Of a DNA stretch of 64,000 nucleotides, positions 16,387 to 23,789 are shown in pieces. The position numbers and the translations under genes were made by a program. Source of the stretch: Fimenecus sp045545735 (GTDB lineage: Bacteria; Bacillota; Clostridia; Oscillospirales; Acutalibacteraceae); the NCBI GenBank assembly GCA_045545735.1, contig JAZQBM010000012.1, positions 1-64,000 on the forward strand. The letters run 5' to 3'. Numbering within the stretch: the first letter of the stretch is position 1; each line of letters starts with the position of its first letter. The notes under the pieces are model-generated. The model worked only from the letters and a program-made list of their open reading frames with translations, did not search any database and was not told the origin of the DNA.

Positions 16387-17358
16387 ATGGAAAACTCCAG
16401 CAAACTGAGAACTCTATATATTCTTCGTGTTTTAGAAGAATATACAGATGAGAATCATCATCTTACTACTGCTGAAATAGTAAATATACTTGAAGAAAAG
16501 TATAATCTTACTACACACAGAACAACTATTCCTACTGATATAAAAATACTTTGTGACTACGGAATTGATATTATCACGGTTAAGTCATCGCAGAATAAGT
16601 ATTACATAGGCTCAAGAAGTTTAGAAGTTCCTGAAATCAAGCTTCTTATTGACGCAGTTCAATCTTCCAAGTTTATAACTGCAAAGAAAAGTAAGACGCT
16701 TGTTAATAAGCTTACCGGAATGACAAGTAAGTATCAGGCAAAGAATCTTAATAGAAATATTATTGTTGATAAGCGAATAAAACCAACAAATGAAAAAATA
16801 TATTATATTGTAGATGCTTTGAATGATGCGATTAATTATAAGAAGAAAGTATCATTTTATTATTTTGATTTTCTTCCCAATAAAAAGAAGCATATAAAAA
16901 ATAATGGTAAGCCTTATGTTATAAGTCCCTATTCTCTTGCTTGGACCGGAGATTATTATTATCTTATCGGATATTCTGATGAACGAGAAAAGATTCTTGT
17001 TTTTAGAGTTGATAGAATAGATAAAGAGCCTGTTATATTAGATGAGAAGATTGCGAAAATATCAAAAGATTTTGATTTAGCGGAATACACTAATCAAGTC
17101 TTTCAGATGTATGACGGTGAAGAAAGAACAGTTGAACTTAAATGTGATAACGAACTGATGAAGAATATCATTGACCGATTTGGCGATAAGGTTAACGTTA
17201 TCGCAAATGATGAGGAAACATTTACTGTTTCGGTAACGGTTGATGTAAGTGCTACTTTCTTCGGATGGATACTCGGCTTTGGCGGTGGAATTAAAATAGT
17301 TGCTCCCAAAGATGTGAAAGAGGAGTATAAAAACACTTGCATAAAGAGCTTTATATGA
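16387..17358 (+). CDS. WYL-domain transcriptional regulator
   Basis: 323 aa from the ATG at 16387, chosen because AAAGAGG sits 5 bases upstream; a TTG at 16372 is also in frame. The N-terminal winged helix-turn-helix (LRTLYILRVLEEYTDENHHL, then VNILEEKYNLTTHRTTIPTD) is followed by a WYL domain with the pattern KPYVISPYSLAWTGDYYYLI and a VFRVDRID ending, and a C-terminal WCX-like extension. WYL regulators bind nucleic-acid-type ligands and often control defence operons. The gene begins 18 bases after hsdR and shares its strand, so control of the restriction locus is a reasonable inference. Confidence 0.85.
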   Translation: MENSSKLRTLYILRVLEEYTDENHHLTTAEIVNILEEKYNLTTHRTTIPTDIKILCDYGIDIITVKSSQNKYYIGSRSLEVPEIKLLIDAVQSSKFITAKKSKTLVNKLTGMTSKYQAKNLNRNIIVDKRIKPTNEKIYYIVDALNDAINYKKKVSFYYFDFLPNKKKHIKNNGKPYVISPYSLAWTGDYYYLIGYSDEREKILVFRVDRIDKEPVILDEKIAKISKDFDLAEYTNQVFQMYDGEERTVELKCDNELMKNIIDRFGDKVNVIANDEETFTVSVTVDVSATFFGWILGFGGGIKIVAPKDVKEEYKNTCIKSFI

Positions 17359-17369
17359 ATAGTTTTTGG

Positions 17370-17407
17370 ATATGGTGTCGGTGAAAACCGACACCATATT
17401 TTTTTTA
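17370..17407 (+). terminator. Strong terminator closing the hsd-WYL operon
   Basis: A 13-bp perfect stem (ATATGGTGTCGGT with ACCGACACCATAT) closes on GAAA and is followed by eight T residues. Part of the same sequence (GAAAAACCGACACCAT) also occurs at 8240-8255 just upstream of hsdM. Confidence 0.9.
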
Positions 17408-17419
17408 TTTGAAAACCTA

Positions 17420-17471
17420 TTGACTTTTTATTTGAGAAGAGTATAATAATGCTATCGAGAACGCACCGTTC
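17420..17471 (+). promoter_or_regulatory. Promoter and candidate LexA operator
   Basis: TTGACT (17420-17425), a 16-base spacer and TATAAT (17442-17447) form a good sigma-A promoter. Just downstream, GAACG-CAC-CGTTC (17459-17471) is a perfect dyad similar in style to Gram-positive LexA boxes but with a different spacing. It would cover the transcription start and could mediate autorepression by the LexA-like protein encoded from 17500. Confidence 0.65.
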
Positions 17472-17499
17472 CTTTTACAAAAATTTGAGGTGAAACAGT

Positions 17500-18114
17500 A
17501 TGAGAAGTAAGAATAAAGCCCTTATGGATAAAATCTGTGATTTCGTTAATGATTATTATAAGATGTATCGCAAGTCCCCATCTGTTAATGAAATTGCAAA
17601 AGGTGTTGGTGTAGCTAAAACTACTTCGTATCGTTATCTTGTAGAAATGAACGAAAAAGGTATTATTTCATATGACGGCAAGACGATTGAAACATCACAT
17701 ACAGATAAATGTATAAGCGGTTATTTCTCTGCTCCTGTTGTGGGTTCAGTTCGTTGCGGAGACCCTGAAACCGAAGAAGAAAGCGTTGAGGAATATGTTA
17801 GCCTTCCTACCTCTATTTTCGGTACAGGTGAGTTTTATATCCTTCGTGCTGTCGGTGATTCGATGATTGATGCTGGTATAAATGAAAATGACCTTGTGCT
17901 TATTAAAAAACAATCAACTGCATCTGAAGGAGATATTGTAGTAGCTTTGGATGAAAATAATGAAAATACACTGAAAACTTATGCAGGTATTGATGATGAG
18001 TCACAACAAGCAATACTTCGCTATGAAAACAAAGAAGTATACCCGGATAAAATTATTAAAGTCAAACAGCTCGTTGTTCAGGGTGTTGCGGTAAATGTAA
18101 TAAAGAAGTTATAA
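17500..18114 (+). CDS. LexA-like SOS repressor
   Basis: 204 aa. The N-terminal winged helix-turn-helix (YRKSPSVNEIAKGVGVAKTT) is joined to an S24 peptidase domain. The self-cleavage dyad is Ser121 in VGDSMIDAGI and Lys159 in NTLKTY; the likely scissile bond is Cys86-Gly87 in GSVRCGDP. DNA damage, through RecA, should trigger autocleavage and release the downstream polymerase operon. It differs from a housekeeping LexA in its HTH and context, so it is probably the dedicated repressor of this cassette. The promoter and a candidate operator lie at 17420-17471. Confidence 0.88.
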   Translation: MRSKNKALMDKICDFVNDYYKMYRKSPSVNEIAKGVGVAKTTSYRYLVEMNEKGIISYDGKTIETSHTDKCISGYFSAPVVGSVRCGDPETEEESVEEYVSLPTSIFGTGEFYILRAVGDSMIDAGINENDLVLIKKQSTASEGDIVVALDENNENTLKTYAGIDDESQQAILRYENKEVYPDKIIKVKQLVVQGVAVNVIKKL

Positions 18115-18149
18115 CTACATAGAAAACTTGCTGAAAGGAGGAATGGCAG

Positions 18150-19415
18150 ATGAATCAATCTATGTTTTTGTGTATAGATTTAAAATCTTTCTATGCTTCA
18201 GTTGAATGTGTTGAAAGAGGATTAGACCCTATGACAACAAATCTTGTTGTTGCTGACCCTGACAGAAGCAAAAATACAATATGTCTTGCCATTACTCCTG
18301 CAATGAAAAAACTCGGCATAAAGAACAGATGCAGAGTTAAAGAAATTCCTGATAATGTTGAATATATAACTGCTCCGCCCCGTATGCAGTTTTATATAGA
18401 CTATGCCGCAGAAATTTACGGTATATATCTTAAATACATTTCCAAAGATGATATTCACGTTTATTCAATAGATGAAGCATTTTTGGATGTAACAAACTAT
18501 CTGTCGTTGTATAACCTGACCGCAAAAGAATTAGGTCAGAAAATAATGCAAGATGTTTATGATAAAACAGGTGTAAGAGCTACTTGCGGAATAGGAACAA
18601 ATCTCTATTTAACAAAAATTGCTTTGGACATAACAGCAAAGCATTCACCTGATTTCATAGGCTATCTTGACGAAGAACTTTTTATCAAGAATTTGTGGGA
18701 CCATAAGCCATTAACTGATTTTTGGCGTATAGGTCCCGGTACACAAGCAAGACTTGAAAAATACTACATTTATACTATGAGAGATATAGCACAAGCTGAT
18801 GAAGATTTGTTGTATCGCATTTTTGGTATAGATGCAGAACTTTTAATCGACCATGCTTGGGGACGAGAAACTTGTACTATGGCTGATATAAAGTCATATA
18901 AATCAAGTGCAAAAAGTCTTAACAGCGGACAAGTTCTAATGCGAGATTATAACTTTGACGAAGGTAAGTTAATTGTAAAGGAAATGATTGACTTGCTTTC
19001 TCTTGACTTGGTATCACAAAATTTGGTTACTAAATCGGTGTCATTGTATATAGGTTATTCACGAAGTAACGAAATTCCACCTGCAAAGGGTTCTGTTTCT
19101 CTTGAAACTGCTGTCAACTCTGACAAGGTTCTTCGTGATGAATTAGTAAAGCTATATGACAGAATAGTTGATAGATATACACCTATAAGGCGAGTTAATA
19201 TCTCTTGTAACAATGTTTCAAAGGAAGAGTATGTTCAATTCTCTTTCTTTGACGATGTGGAAGCATTGGAAAAAGAGAGAAAAATACAATCAGTGGTAGT
19301 TGAACTTAAAAAGAAATACGGTAAAGATGCAGTTCTTAAAGGTATGAATTTTAATGATGCTGCAACTACTATTGAACGAAATCATCAAATCGGAGGGCAT
19401 AAGAGTGGGACATAA
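18150..19415 (+). CDS. Y-family DNA polymerase (UmuC/UvrX-like)
   Basis: 421 aa translesion polymerase. Catalytic acidic residues lie in FLCIDLKSFYASVE (Asp10) and HVYSIDEAFLDV (near residue 108). The little-finger region follows, and QFSFFDD near residue 370 resembles a sliding-clamp binding motif. A textbook AAAGGAGG site precedes the ATG. It follows the LexA-like gene by 35 bases and overlaps the YolD gene, the normal UvrX-YolD pairing of Firmicutes prophages and plasmids. It would allow damage-induced replication across lesions. Confidence 0.92.
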   Translation: MNQSMFLCIDLKSFYASVECVERGLDPMTTNLVVADPDRSKNTICLAITPAMKKLGIKNRCRVKEIPDNVEYITAPPRMQFYIDYAAEIYGIYLKYISKDDIHVYSIDEAFLDVTNYLSLYNLTAKELGQKIMQDVYDKTGVRATCGIGTNLYLTKIALDITAKHSPDFIGYLDEELFIKNLWDHKPLTDFWRIGPGTQARLEKYYIYTMRDIAQADEDLLYRIFGIDAELLIDHAWGRETCTMADIKSYKSSAKSLNSGQVLMRDYNFDEGKLIVKEMIDLLSLDLVSQNLVTKSVSLYIGYSRSNEIPPAKGSVSLETAVNSDKVLRDELVKLYDRIVDRYTPIRRVNISCNNVSKEEYVQFSFFDDVEALEKERKIQSVVVELKKKYGKDAVLKGMNFNDAATTIERNHQIGGHKSGT

Positions 19416-19737
19416 GCCATTATGTAAAATGCCACGTCAGGACAGAGCAAAACAATTTATGCCTTTTGCTGCCCTAAAGGGATTGCCCGAAGCTTTGGCT
19501 AAAAAGGAAAGAATTACTGTGCAGAGAATAGAATTATCTGAATGTATGGCAGAAGAACTTAACCGAAAGTTTCTTCTTTTGGAAAGAGGGAAAATGGTAA
19601 CAGTAACTTATTATCTTCAAGGTGAATATGTGAAGATGACTGGATTGGTTGCTATGATAGATAATAATTATCGTATTTTACGCATTGTCGATACAAGAAT
19701 TCACTTTGATGATGTGATAGATATTGAATTTGAATAA
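19405..19737 (+). CDS. YolD-like accessory protein of Y-family polymerase
   Basis: 110 aa from a GTG at 19405, chosen because CGGAGGG lies 7 bases upstream; longer in-frame starts lie inside the polymerase gene. The family pattern is clear: MPRQDRAKQFMPFAALKGLP, a central KMVTVTYYLQGEYVKMTG and a C-terminal IDNNYRILRIVDTRIHFDDV ending IDIEFE. YolD is found with UvrX-type polymerases and is thought to modulate them; its mechanism is not established. It overlaps the polymerase stop codon by 11 bases, implying coupled synthesis. Confidence 0.85.
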   Translation: MGHKPLCKMPRQDRAKQFMPFAALKGLPEALAKKERITVQRIELSECMAEELNRKFLLLERGKMVTVTYYLQGEYVKMTGLVAMIDNNYRILRIVDTRIHFDDVIDIEFE

Positions 19738-19756
19738 TCAAGGAAGGTGTAAATAG

Positions 19757-19987
19757 TTGAGAAGAGTTTATGTAACCGTCGATTGTCGTCAGTTTAAAAG
19801 CGGAGATATTAAACCGTTAAGAATTCATTGGCACGATGGACGAGTATGGGAAATAAAAAGATTGCTCCACTCAGCTTATCCTGTAGATGATGAATTCAAA
19901 GGAGTCAGATATACAGTTCTGATTGGAGATACAGAGAAGTATTTATACAGATATAATGACCAATGGTATGTAATGGCTGATGCCTGA
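19757..19987 (+). CDS. Small hypothetical protein of SOS cassette
   Basis: 76 aa starting at TTG, with AGGAAGGTG upstream. The sequence (RRVYVTVDCRQFKSGDIKPL, then IHWHDGRVWEIKRLLHSAYP) is a compact beta-rich fold without recognised motif. Its position between yolD and the ImmA/IrrE gene, with 19 and 14 base gaps, puts it in the same operon. Function unknown; such small proteins often accompany UvrX-YolD in Clostridia. Confidence 0.7.
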   Translation: MRRVYVTVDCRQFKSGDIKPLRIHWHDGRVWEIKRLLHSAYPVDDEFKGVRYTVLIGDTEKYLYRYNDQWYVMADA

Positions 19988-20001
19988 ATGGAGGTGCATT
20001 G

Positions 20002-20715
20002 ATGAAAAGTTTCGTTTCCGTAAACGAGGTTAATGAGTTGTGCGAAGCACTCATATTAGATTTTATGAAATCAACAAAACATATTTGTGTTGATATTGAA
20101 GGTTTTATAACTGATTATCTTAATTTAAACATTGTATATATTCCATTTGCTGAAACAGATACAAGTAAATTTGGATTTTTGTCTGATGGTAAACAAGGTC
20201 TGTGGGTATATAGGAACAAGAAGAAAGAATATGTTGTTTTTCCTAAATATACGGTAGTGATAGACCAATATCTGTTACGGGAAGATGAGAGTGGCAGAAG
20301 AAGGTTTACATTAGCACACGAAGCAGGACATTATCTGTTGAGCAAACATAATCCGGAGCAAACAGTACCGAGTTATAGAAGAACTTTTGATACTGAAAGA
20401 GATTACACAAAAGAAGAAATAACAGAAATGTTTTCTCTTGGTGAGTTTTTTGCCGATAAAATGGCAGCTTGTCTGTTAATGCCGAGATTCATTGTTGAAA
20501 AGGCAATGAAGAAGTATTATAAAAACAAGCTGATTCCCGTGTACGGAAACAATATCTTTGCATCTGAAGATAAAGTCAAATTGAGAAAGATGGCTGATGA
20601 TATAGGTGTATCTTATTCAGCATTGGTTATAAGATTAAAGAATCTGTGTTGTTTTGATTATCACGAAACAGCAGAATACATAGATAAGTATCTAAAGGTT
20701 GGTGATTGTATATGA
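20002..20715 (+). CDS. ImmA/IrrE-family zinc metallopeptidase
   Basis: 237 aa. The HExxH zinc site is HEAGH at residues 106-110 in FTLAHEAGHYLLSKH, and a downstream FFADKMAACLLMP supplies the third ligand region, as in ImmA/IrrE. Members cleave repressors of mobile elements or sense DNA damage. No obvious Xre repressor is adjacent, so its target here may be the LexA-like protein or another island regulator; that is inference. Start: ATG at 20002 with GGAGG upstream, preferred over the TTG at 19999. It overlaps the following zinc-ribbon gene by an ATGA junction. Confidence 0.85.
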   Translation: MKSFVSVNEVNELCEALILDFMKSTKHICVDIEGFITDYLNLNIVYIPFAETDTSKFGFLSDGKQGLWVYRNKKKEYVVFPKYTVVIDQYLLREDESGRRRFTLAHEAGHYLLSKHNPEQTVPSYRRTFDTERDYTKEEITEMFSLGEFFADKMAACLLMPRFIVEKAMKKYYKNKLIPVYGNNIFASEDKVKLRKMADDIGVSYSALVIRLKNLCCFDYHETAEYIDKYLKVGDCI

Positions 20716-20972
20716 GTGGGGAAATCATATATTATGACGAAAGATACGAAGCTTCTCCTGAAGTAATAAACAAATTATTGCGTTCAAGAGAGGATGCTGA
20801 AAATATTGATAAGAAAATAATTAATTGTCCGATTTGTGGGTGTAGAATTATTGAATTATATGCCAAAGAAAAACCACTATTAGATGTTAAGTGTAGAAAA
20901 TGTAAGTTTACAGGTCCACTTAACACAGCATATTTTAGAAGACAACGCAAAAGATATACTAATTTTAAGTGA
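20712..20972 (+). CDS. Small zinc-ribbon protein
   Basis: 86 aa from ATG 20712, overlapping the previous stop codon. Four cysteines in CPICG and CRKCKF (with a third CR between) form a zinc ribbon; a basic tail (YFRRQRKRYTNFK) could bind nucleic acid. The acidic N-terminus (YYDERYEASPEVINKLLRS) is unrecognised. It resembles small Cys-rich proteins of Firmicutes mobile elements. Last gene of the SOS cassette. Confidence 0.7.
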   Translation: MSGEIIYYDERYEASPEVINKLLRSREDAENIDKKIINCPICGCRIIELYAKEKPLLDVKCRKCKFTGPLNTAYFRRQRKRYTNFK

Positions 20973-21043
20973 CAATTTAATATTAAAAACTTGACTTTAA
21001 ATCGAGCAAGCAGAGCAGGACCCGAAAGGGCTGAAAAACTACC

Positions 21044-21122
21044 AAGCGCCGTATGAAGCCGGATTGAATAGTAGGATAGTCATATCCTTTATTGTTCATC
21101 CGATTTCTACGGTGCTTTTTTA
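21044..21122 (+). terminator. Long hairpin terminator or structured RNA end
   Basis: AAGCGCCGTA (21044-21053) pairs with TACGGTGCTT (21108-21117), then CCGGAT with ATCCG, then AGGATA-GTCA-TATCCT. A T-run follows. The stacked stems are longer than a normal terminator, and the preceding GGACCCGAAAGGGCTG (21018-21033) also folds, so 20990-21122 may be one structured RNA ending in a terminator. Confidence 0.6.
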
Positions 21123-21151
21123 TTTTGCCGATTTGCTTCGTACAGTGTTTG

Positions 21152-21197
21152 AGTCCTTTTTCAGGCTTAGCTTGAGAAAGGACTTTTATGTTTTATA
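21152..21197 (+). terminator. Leader terminator upstream of sigma-like gene 2
   Basis: A 15-bp stem runs from AGTCCTTTTTCAGGC to GCTTGAGAAAGGACT with a TTA loop and a T-rich tail. As for copy 1, it lies between any upstream promoter and the regulator gene, 29 bases before the RBS hairpin. Confidence 0.65.
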
Positions 21198-21225
21198 TAT
21201 GGCTTTGTTACATAGCTGAATATCC

Positions 21226-21282
21226 GTAATCTCCGAATTTTTGAAACATACATAAATTCAAAAATTCAGAAATGGAGATTAC
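21226..21282 (+). promoter_or_regulatory. RBS-sequestering RNA hairpin, copy 2
   Basis: GTAATCTCC (21226-21234) pairs with GGAGATTAC (21274-21282), hiding the GGAG site. GAATTTTTGAA (21235-21245) pairs perfectly with TTCAAAAATTC (21257-21267). The loop differs from copy 1 while both stems are kept. Confidence 0.72.
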
Positions 21283-21287
21283 ATATA

Positions 21288-21845
21288 ATGAAAAAATTAT
21301 TTTTTAGATGGAAAGATGAAAGTTGCAATGGCATTAAGCCGGAGTGGGTGGAAATGACAGGAAAGGAATTTATTGAGTTTAAGAGAAATCCTGAAAATAA
21401 ACATAGAAAATTTGCAGAGTATATCGATGAATATCAGGAGTCTGCAACGATTGTTATGGAGGTTACGCAGGACTCATATAATCGATGGCATTGTGAAGAT
21501 GTAATAAGAAGGCGTAAAAGAACAGAAAGATATGTAGCCGGATATAAGGAAATATCAATGGACGAAGAAATATGTGGTCAGAATATCGAAGATTTTACTC
21601 TTCACGATGTAATAGCAGATGAATCTGTTGATGTTGAGAAAGATGCAATCAATCTATGTGAAATCAATCACCTCAGAGAAATCTTTAAAAAGCTTTCTCC
21701 AGAAGAAATGGAATTAATTGAAGCTCTGTATTTATCGGAAAATCCAATGACCGAAAGAGATTATGCTAAAAAAATAGGGTTATGTCACAGTGGTTTACAC
21801 AAAAGAAAGATTATGGTCTTAAAAAAAATAAAAAAATTTTTTTGA
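21288..21845 (+). CDS. Sigma-70 region 4-like regulator, copy 2
   Basis: 185 aa, collinear with the gene at 7586. The middle segment around ISMDEEICGQNIEDFTLHDV is identical, and the C-terminal helix-turn-helix (MTERDYAKKIGLCHSGLHKR) differs by one residue. The last codons encode a Lys-rich end (KKIKKFF). It likely drives or licenses transcription of mobile-element genes; the target promoter is unknown. It has the same hairpin-controlled start as copy 1. Its two copies in direct orientation bracket 13.7 kb of cargo. Confidence 0.75.
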   Translation: MKKLFFRWKDESCNGIKPEWVEMTGKEFIEFKRNPENKHRKFAEYIDEYQESATIVMEVTQDSYNRWHCEDVIRRRKRTERYVAGYKEISMDEEICGQNIEDFTLHDVIADESVDVEKDAINLCEINHLREIFKKLSPEEMELIEALYLSENPMTERDYAKKIGLCHSGLHKRKIMVLKKIKKFF

Positions 21846-21948
21846 TTTTTTGGTGAGCAAAATCAAAATTTTGTTGCGGTATAGAAGTGAGGAGCAAAAA
21901 TTCCTCAAAGAACCTTGACAACCGAATACACATTTATCACATACATTA

Positions 21949-22180
21949 CTTTTGCTTACGAGCTGAGTAGCATGTACGCCGTGACATTGATTTATCAAGA
22001 GAGCGATATAGCAGTGCTACAAATATCAGGTGGCTCCTGATATGGGCGATGACGAGCAAAAGGAATAATGATACACCTGTCGTGGCCGGCACGTAAAGAC
22101 CGGAGGTGAGATTCCTGTGGAGTTGATAAGCTGTCAACCGTGTGATAACTTCCCGTTAGCCTTGGGGTGTCGAGGACAAA
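21949..22180 (+). ncRNA. Candidate structured non-coding RNA
   Basis: The 456-base gap after the second sigma-like gene carries no credible gene but several nested helices: CTTTTGCT (21949-21956) with AGCAAAAG (22055-22062), GTAGCA (21967-21972) with TGCTAC (22015-22020), a local hairpin ATATCAGG-TGGCT-CCTGATAT (22023-22043), and further downstream CCGG/CCGG and GTTGA/TCAAC stems. Base composition is richer in G+C than the flanking genes. I do not recognise the family. It could be a leader RNA for the gene at 22302 or an independent RNA of the element. Confidence 0.5.
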
Positions 22181-22301
22181 TAAAGGTGAATGTAAACATA
22201 AAACAGCGAACAAGTTTTTTATGACTTGTTCGCTTTATTACATACATCTTTATCGGGAAGTAATTTGTGTACTCGGTAAATACATAAGAAAGGAAAACAA
22301 A

Positions 22302-22766
22302 ATGAAAAGAATTAACAAGTTTATTATCAAAAGACAAGACGAACTGCTTGAGAAAGAAGGCATACACAGTAAAGAGGAATTATTCAGTATGACAGTTGTT
22401 GAACTAATTGAAAGAATAGGTGAAAGCGAAATTGACCTATTACTTAAAAGATTGTTGCTTGATGCATACGATGAAAAGAAAAACTTTATCGATTCCTCTT
22501 GTGTCGATTTAGTGAAAGGTCATCAGTATGTGCTTGATACATTTGAAGCGTATGACTTCAATGATAATCTTAATTGGTTCTACAAAATTACGGTTGAAGA
22601 TTTTCTCAATCTTGAAGATCTTAATCTGAAAAAGATTCCATTCCTTACGTATTATCTCAAGTATTTTGTGAACGAGGGGCAAATGATTGAGCCTGAATAT
22701 TTCAGATATTACGACGACGAAGCAGATTGTTTAACATTTTATATTAATCCGGAGGTAGTACGATGA
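22302..22766 (+). CDS. Hypothetical protein, putative partner of MazF
   Basis: 154 aa from ATG 22302 with AAGGA upstream. The stop codon overlaps the MazF start, so the pair is coupled as in toxin-antitoxin operons. It has no AbrB, RHH or Phd signature. Helical throughout, rich in Leu, Asp and Glu (ERIGESEIDLLLKRLLLDAY); the stretch ITVEDFLNLEDLNLKKIPFL is faintly like a helix-hairpin-helix or alpha-CTD motif. It may be a non-classical antitoxin or simply a neighbour. Confidence 0.65.
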   Translation: MKRINKFIIKRQDELLEKEGIHSKEELFSMTVVELIERIGESEIDLLLKRLLLDAYDEKKNFIDSSCVDLVKGHQYVLDTFEAYDFNDNLNWFYKITVEDFLNLEDLNLKKIPFLTYYLKYFVNEGQMIEPEYFRYYDDEADCLTFYINPEVVR

Positions 22767-23101
22767 TGGAAATCAAAAGAGGAAACATTTACTTAGCCGA
22801 CCTTAATCCGATTGTCGGTTCGGAACAAGGTGGTGAAAGACCGGTTATCGTGGTTCAAAACGATGTCGGTAACCGATACAGTCCAACAAGCATTGTGGTA
22901 CCCGTTTCAAGCAGAGTATATAAAAGAGACTTGCCGGTTCATGTACCTTTGAAAAGTGAGTGCCTTCCGAAGAAATCAATAGCATTGCTTGAGCAAGTGA
23001 GGACGATTGATAAAAAGAGGCTTAAAGAATATATCGGACGAGTTTCAAAACGAGAAATGCGAGAAATAGAAAAGGCTATGTATGTAAGTCTTGATATATG
23101 A
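22763..23101 (+). CDS. MazF/PemK-family endoribonuclease toxin
   Basis: 112 aa, typical length. The fold signature is clear: IKRGNIYLADLNPIVGSEQG at the start, GGERPVIVVQNDVGNRYSPT next, then VVPVSSRV and ALLEQVRTIDKKRL. The Arg and Thr/Ser catalytic positions of MazF (GERP and PTS) are conserved. It cleaves mRNA at short sequences, arresting growth. GGAGG lies 7 bases before the ATG. Following ParB-like genes suggest an element-maintenance module. Confidence 0.92.
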   Translation: MMEIKRGNIYLADLNPIVGSEQGGERPVIVVQNDVGNRYSPTSIVVPVSSRVYKRDLPVHVPLKSECLPKKSIALLEQVRTIDKKRLKEYIGRVSKREMREIEKAMYVSLDI

Positions 23102-23111
23102 GGTGATTGAA

Positions 23112-23789
23112 ATGAAAGAAATGTTAATACCTTTGTTGATGGACCATAACTTTGAAGCAATGATTCATTCCCTTCCGAATAACATATTGGAGATTTATGA
23201 AATAACGGTTAAATCAGAAAATGAACCATTCACCCCTATATATATCTGGAATGGCTTCAACATCAAAGAAAAAGACTTAATAAATATTGTGAAAGCTCAT
23301 AGAGATGTTGAGATCATAACAATAAAAACGTCGTTTGAAAATAAGTTTGCTGCTATGGCTTGGATTTATAAAAACTTAATCGAAAAGAACAATCTAACAG
23401 CAGAAAGGAAAAAGTATCTGATTGGAAAAAGATATGAAGCTGAGAAAGCAGCATATGGTGCTTCGGATGGTTTTAGAGGAAATAAGTACAAGAAAATAAT
23501 TACTGCAGACAATGCTAATAAACATAAGACTCGTAGTGAAATTGCGAGGACAACAGGAACATCTGAAGGATATGTCAAACACGCATATAGTTATTCAAGA
23601 GGGATTGATGCTGCAGAGCATATATATCCGGGAATTACTGAAGAAATTTTATTGAAAATTAAAAAAATACCTGCTTGCCAAATTTCTGAAGTATATAAAG
23701 TACCAATTCAATATAGAAAAGATTTTCTTGATGATTTAATAGCTAAATACACAAATCAGAAAAGAAATTGCAAGAGGTGTGATAAATGA
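23112..23789 (+). CDS. ParB-like protein with degenerate N-terminal domain
   Basis: 225 aa from ATG 23112 (GAGGTGA upstream). It parallels the next gene over its whole length: PIYIWNGF, FAAMAWIYKNLIEKNNLTAE, KKYLIGKRYEAEKAAYGASD and a helix-turn-helix around HKTRSEIARTTGTSEGYVKH. The catalytic/CTP-site-like DGHHR of the neighbour is replaced here by an unrelated IKEKDLINIVKAH, so the N-domain is probably inactive. Overlaps the next gene by an ATGA junction. Possible role: paired DNA-binding regulator or partition adaptor of the element. Confidence 0.7.
   Translation: MKEMLIPLLMDHNFEAMIHSLPNNILEIYEITVKSENEPFTPIYIWNGFNIKEKDLINIVKAHRDVEIITIKTSFENKFAAMAWIYKNLIEKNNLTAERKKYLIGKRYEAEKAAYGASDGFRGNKYKKIITADNANKHKTRSEIARTTGTSEGYVKHAYSYSRGIDAAEHIYPGITEEILLKIKKIPACQISEVYKVPIQYRKDFLDDLIAKYTNQKRNCKRCDK

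Noticed and set aside
21044..21122. Group II intron domain V
   Set aside because: GCCGTATGA resembles domain V, but the stem is far longer than 34 bases and no intron reverse transcriptase or exon junction was seen.
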